NCBI GenBank assembly: GCA_031553775.1
Contig: JAVBLA010000018.1
Coordinates: 1-64,000, forward strand
DNA from: JAISFI01 sp031553775
GTDB lineage: Bacteria; Bacteroidota; Bacteroidia; Bacteroidales; Azobacteroidaceae
Direction: 5' to 3'
Length of the DNA stretch: 64,000 nucleotides
The notes below the pieces were generated by a model. It saw only the letters and a program-made list of their open reading frames with translations. It ran no database searches and was not told the DNA's origin. A program made the translations under genes and the position numbers. Of the stretch, positions 61,591 through 64,000 are shown piece by piece. Position 1 is the stretch's first letter. The number at the start of each line of letters is the position of its first letter.

Positions 61591-62550
61591 TTAATTTATT
61601 CTACTATTTTTTCTAATAAACTTTGAAATAAATCGTCGAATTTTAAATATGCGAACCGGGATGGCATGTTTTATACAAAAAAGAGAGAAATCAGATGCTG
61701 TTTCCTTTGAGAAATATAGCCCAGAAAAATATTTAATTGATTTATTTTTAGACAGATACATATTCAATAATACAAACTTTAGTTTTTCATTTACACCATC
61801 AACATCTGAATGCTTCATGAGAATCTTAAAGTTTTGTTCCTCCCAATTTGTTATAGTTTTATGAAGATTCGATTCATGAAACCTATACTTTACTGTTGCA
61901 TTATTGTCAAATATAAAATTATAATTTTTAGCAATACGAAGTAACATATCATAGTCTTCATAATTAAGGCTTTCGTCCCATCCTCCCGTCAATTTCAATT
62001 GATCCACCTTATACAATATACTCATTGCGGGAATATAATTATGGACTAGCAAATCCAGATAAAAATTTCCGGATTCCAAACTTAAATAAGTTTTATGAAA
62101 TGCGATAAATTTATTCTGATATAATTCACTTTTTTCATTCATCAAATATGCATCAGAAAAAACAAGTGCATCTTCAGAAGAAGATTTTTCTAATATATTT
62201 ACATGTTTCTCTATTTTATCCGGTAACATTACATCATCTGAAGCAATTCCTTGAAAGTATTTTCCTTTCACGTAAGAAAAAGCTTCATTTAAACTTTTAC
62301 AAATGCCTTGATTCTGGGCATGTTTAATAAAAATACAATCTACACTATTTTCATTAATCCAAGTATCAATAACTTCTACTGAATTATCTTTTTGAGAACA
62401 ATCATCAATGATAATCAATTGAATATTTGAATATGTTTGATTCAGAATACTATCCAAAGTTTCTTCTACATATTTTGCCTGATTATAGCAAAGTACCACT
62501 ACAGAAACTAATGGAATTTCATTCTTTTTTTCTGACACAATTAGTTCCAT
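61591..62550 (-). CDS. Family 2 glycosyltransferase
   Basis: GT2 enzyme of 319 residues. 'VSVVVLCYNQAKYVEETLDS', 'LIIIDDCSQKDNS', 'AQNQGICKSLNEAFSYVKGK' and the metal-binding ASDDVML (about 103-109) give the GT-A fold. The next upstream gene is the FdtB-like aminotransferase, overlapped by 10 bases. This enzyme is therefore a candidate for moving the aminodeoxy sugar made by that gene, which is inference from order only. Confidence 0.87.
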   Translation of the reverse strand: MELIVSEKKNEIPLVSVVVLCYNQAKYVEETLDSILNQTYSNIQLIIIDDCSQKDNSVEVIDTWINENSVDCIFIKHAQNQGICKSLNEAFSYVKGKYFQGIASDDVMLPDKIEKHVNILEKSSSEDALVFSDAYLMNEKSELYQNKFIAFHKTYLSLESGNFYLDLLVHNYIPAMSILYKVDQLKLTGGWDESLNYEDYDMLLRIAKNYNFIFDNNATVKYRFHESNLHKTITNWEEQNFKILMKHSDVDGVNEKLKFVLLNMYLSKNKSIKYFSGLYFSKETASDFSLFCIKHAIPVRIFKIRRFISKFIRKNSRIN

Positions 62551-63659
62551 TCATTCAAAATATTTACAATTTGATTAGCTTCTTTCTCCTCCATAACCGG
62601 GCTTATCGGCAAAGATAGAACTTCTTTATGCATCATTTCTGTTATTGGATAACAATAATCATTCCATTCACTATAACATTGTTGCTTATGTGGGGGTATT
62701 GGATAATGAATTTGCGTTTGAAGTCTGTTTTCCTCCAGATATTTCTGTAAAAGATCTCTTTTCCGGCATCGAACTACAAATAAGTGATGTACATGTGACA
62801 ATGGATTATCTGGCTGCTCCGGAAGAATTATCTTTTCGTTTTTTATTTTATCTAAATAATAAGCTGCAATATTTCTTCTGATTTCATTCTCGGCATCCAA
62901 ATAGTTAAGTTTTACAGAAAGAAATGCTGCCTGAATTTCATCCATCCGACTATTTAATCCTTGATACTTATTTATATATTTTTCCTGAGAACCATAATTT
63001 GCCAATGCCCGAATAATAGCAGCTAGTTCATCATCATTAGTAGTTACAGCTCCACTATCTCCCAATGCACCCAAATTTTTCCCCGGATAAAAGCTGTTTC
63101 CTGCAGCATCACCTAAATTTCCTGTATGGTTTTTAGTCCCATCTTTCCCAAAATGATAAGCCCCAATGGCCTGAGCATTATCTTCAATAATTTTTAAATT
63201 ATATTTTTTCGCAATTTTTTCAAGGTTTTCCGACCAACAAGCACGTCCATACAAATGCACAATCATGATGGCTTTGGTTCTTGCCGTTATTACTTTCTCA
63301 ATCAACGAAACATCTATGTTATAAGTATGTATATCCGGTTCAACCAATACTGGTTTTAATCGGTTATCTGTTATGGCTAAAATTGAAGCAATATAAGTAT
63401 TGGCAGGTACAATCACTTCATCTCCTTCTTGCATAATACCTAATTCTATATATGCTCTCAGAATCAGCCGCAATGCATCCAATCCATTAGCACAAGCAAC
63501 CACATGCTTTGAACCTATATAATTACTAAGTTGCTGCTCAAATATCCTCACTCTATCTCCGAGTAAAAACCAACCTGCATCAATAACTTCTGCTGCAACC
63601 TGCTTAAGTTCATCAGCATATTGTGCATTTATTTTTTGTAAATCAAGAAATTTGATCAT
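62541..63659 (-). CDS. dTDP-3-amino-3,6-dideoxyhexose transaminase-like (FdtB/QdtB)
   Basis: DegT/DnrJ family aminotransferase of 372 residues. The N-terminus 'MIKFLDLQKINAQYADELKQ' and 'GWFLLGDRVRIFEQQLSNYI' are characteristic of FdtB/QdtB, which aminates a dTDP-3-keto-6-deoxyhexose. Asp160 ('IIEDNAQAIGA') and the PLP Lys194 ('FYPGKNLGALGDSG') are present. The ketoisomerase (FdtA/QdtA) and N-acetyltransferase that usually go with it are not in the visible part and may lie beyond the right edge. Confidence 0.85.
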   Translation of the reverse strand: MIKFLDLQKINAQYADELKQVAAEVIDAGWFLLGDRVRIFEQQLSNYIGSKHVVACANGLDALRLILRAYIELGIMQEGDEVIVPANTYIASILAITDNRLKPVLVEPDIHTYNIDVSLIEKVITARTKAIMIVHLYGRACWSENLEKIAKKYNLKIIEDNAQAIGAYHFGKDGTKNHTGNLGDAAGNSFYPGKNLGALGDSGAVTTNDDELAAIIRALANYGSQEKYINKYQGLNSRMDEIQAAFLSVKLNYLDAENEIRRNIAAYYLDKIKNEKIILPEQPDNPLSHVHHLFVVRCRKRDLLQKYLEENRLQTQIHYPIPPHKQQCYSEWNDYCYPITEMMHKEVLSLPISPVMEEKEANQIVNILNEWN

Positions 63660-63663
63660 ACCT

Positions 63664-64000
63664 TTATTTCAATTTTGCCACTATATATATCTCTGCTGCA
63701 ATTTCAGGATATTGTTCTCCTAGTTTCATAAAAGCCGCTATCATTTCAGGAGTCCAAGATTGTTCTATTTGCTTATTAGATAGGGGTTTTAGCCAGTATC
63801 CACCTATCTTTTCGATGAATAAATCTGATAAAATAAAATCATTTTTGAATTCATCAAATGTATACACTCTTTTATGTACATGATGCCTATCTAACTCTGA
63901 AAATGCTTTTATATGAGAGAGTAAACCCATTTCTACAGCCGCCTGTCTATGAATTGAATTTGCATTTGGAACTGCTGCCAAAATCACACCATCTGGAGAT
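63664..64000 (-). CDS. SAM-dependent methyltransferase, C-terminal part (cut by window edge)
   Basis: The open frame runs off the right end; the visible part is the last 112 codons. It begins 'SPDGVILAAVPNANSIHRQA', the segment after strand 5 of class I methyltransferases ('L-x-P-G-G-x-hydrophobic-VPN'), and continues with 'AVEMGLLSHIKAFSELDRHH', seen in Methyltransf_23-like proteins. The first half, with the SAM loop, is outside the window. The apparent GTG at 63987 is not a start. It lies four bases before the FdtB-like gene. Confidence 0.72.
   Translation of the reverse strand, partial: SPDGVILAAVPNANSIHRQAAVEMGLLSHIKAFSELDRHHVHKRVYTFDEFKNDFILSDLFIEKIGGYWLKPLSNKQIEQSWTPEMIAAFMKLGEQYPEIAAEIYIVAKLK

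Noticed and set aside
1..64000. CRISPR array, tRNA, rRNA, prophage or insertion sequence
   Set aside because: No regularly spaced direct repeats, cloverleaf-like sequences, rRNA segments, transposase or phage genes were found on either strand by reading.

Overview
The window looks like a chromosomal segment of a member of the Bacteroidetes, most likely order Bacteroidales. The grounds are: an S16 protein with a long Lys/Ala/Glu tail, the order ssb-gldE-gldD, promoter-like TTTS-N19-TANNTTTG boxes, a SusC-like 'IERVDVLKDASATAIYGARA' plug motif, weak or absent Shine-Dalgarno sites, and a clustered order of aroE, menG, purC and aspS. No rRNA, tRNA, CRISPR array, insertion sequence or phage gene was seen. 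The genus cannot be fixed from the sequence alone.

Layout. (1) 1-4739, plus strand: rpsP with its own promoter and terminator, ssb, gldE, gldD and a POT-like MFS transporter. (2) 4746-14913, minus strand: a surface-glycan cluster transcribed toward the start of the window. In order of transcription it holds a VioA-like sugar aminotransferase, a Wzt-type ABC ATPase without a visible permease, an ATP-grasp ligase, a DRE-TIM aldolase, a phosphonopyruvate-decarboxylase-like TPP enzyme without PEP mutase, an aldo/keto reductase and three glycosyltransferases. (3) 14914-15402: AT-rich divergent intergenic region. (4) 15403-20855, plus strand: a tripartite RND efflux operon. (5) 20856-31320: housekeeping genes (quinone-reductase-like flavoprotein, hotdog thioesterase, cysS, pirin, aroE, a DUF4139/MuiA protein carrying a SusC-like plug segment, menG, purC, aspS). 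The gaps around aroE, menG and purC carry copies of a structured multi-hairpin repeat. (6) 31351-64000, minus strand: a large O-antigen/capsule cluster that continues past the right edge.

Cluster (6) holds a WecA-like initiating transferase and a WecG-like transferase at its downstream end, an O-antigen polymerase/ligase-like protein, a WecE plus WecD pair for a 4-acetamido-4,6-dideoxyhexose, an FdtB-like 3-aminotransferase, an MBOAT plus SGNH O-acetylation pair, two tandem acyltransferase-3 paralogues with a decayed fragment of a third, and about seventeen further glycosyltransferases of GT2, GT4, GT32 and DUF5672 types. No Wzx flippase or chain-length regulator is visible, so the export machinery of both clusters lies at least partly elsewhere.

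The observations I rate highest are the structured intergenic repeat, whose hairpin arms change in a compensatory way between copies; the PEP-mutase-less aldolase/TPP-decarboxylase/ATP-grasp cassette beside a VioA-like aminotransferase; the acyltransferase footprint at 36781-36843; and the SusC-like plug embedded in a DUF4139 protein.
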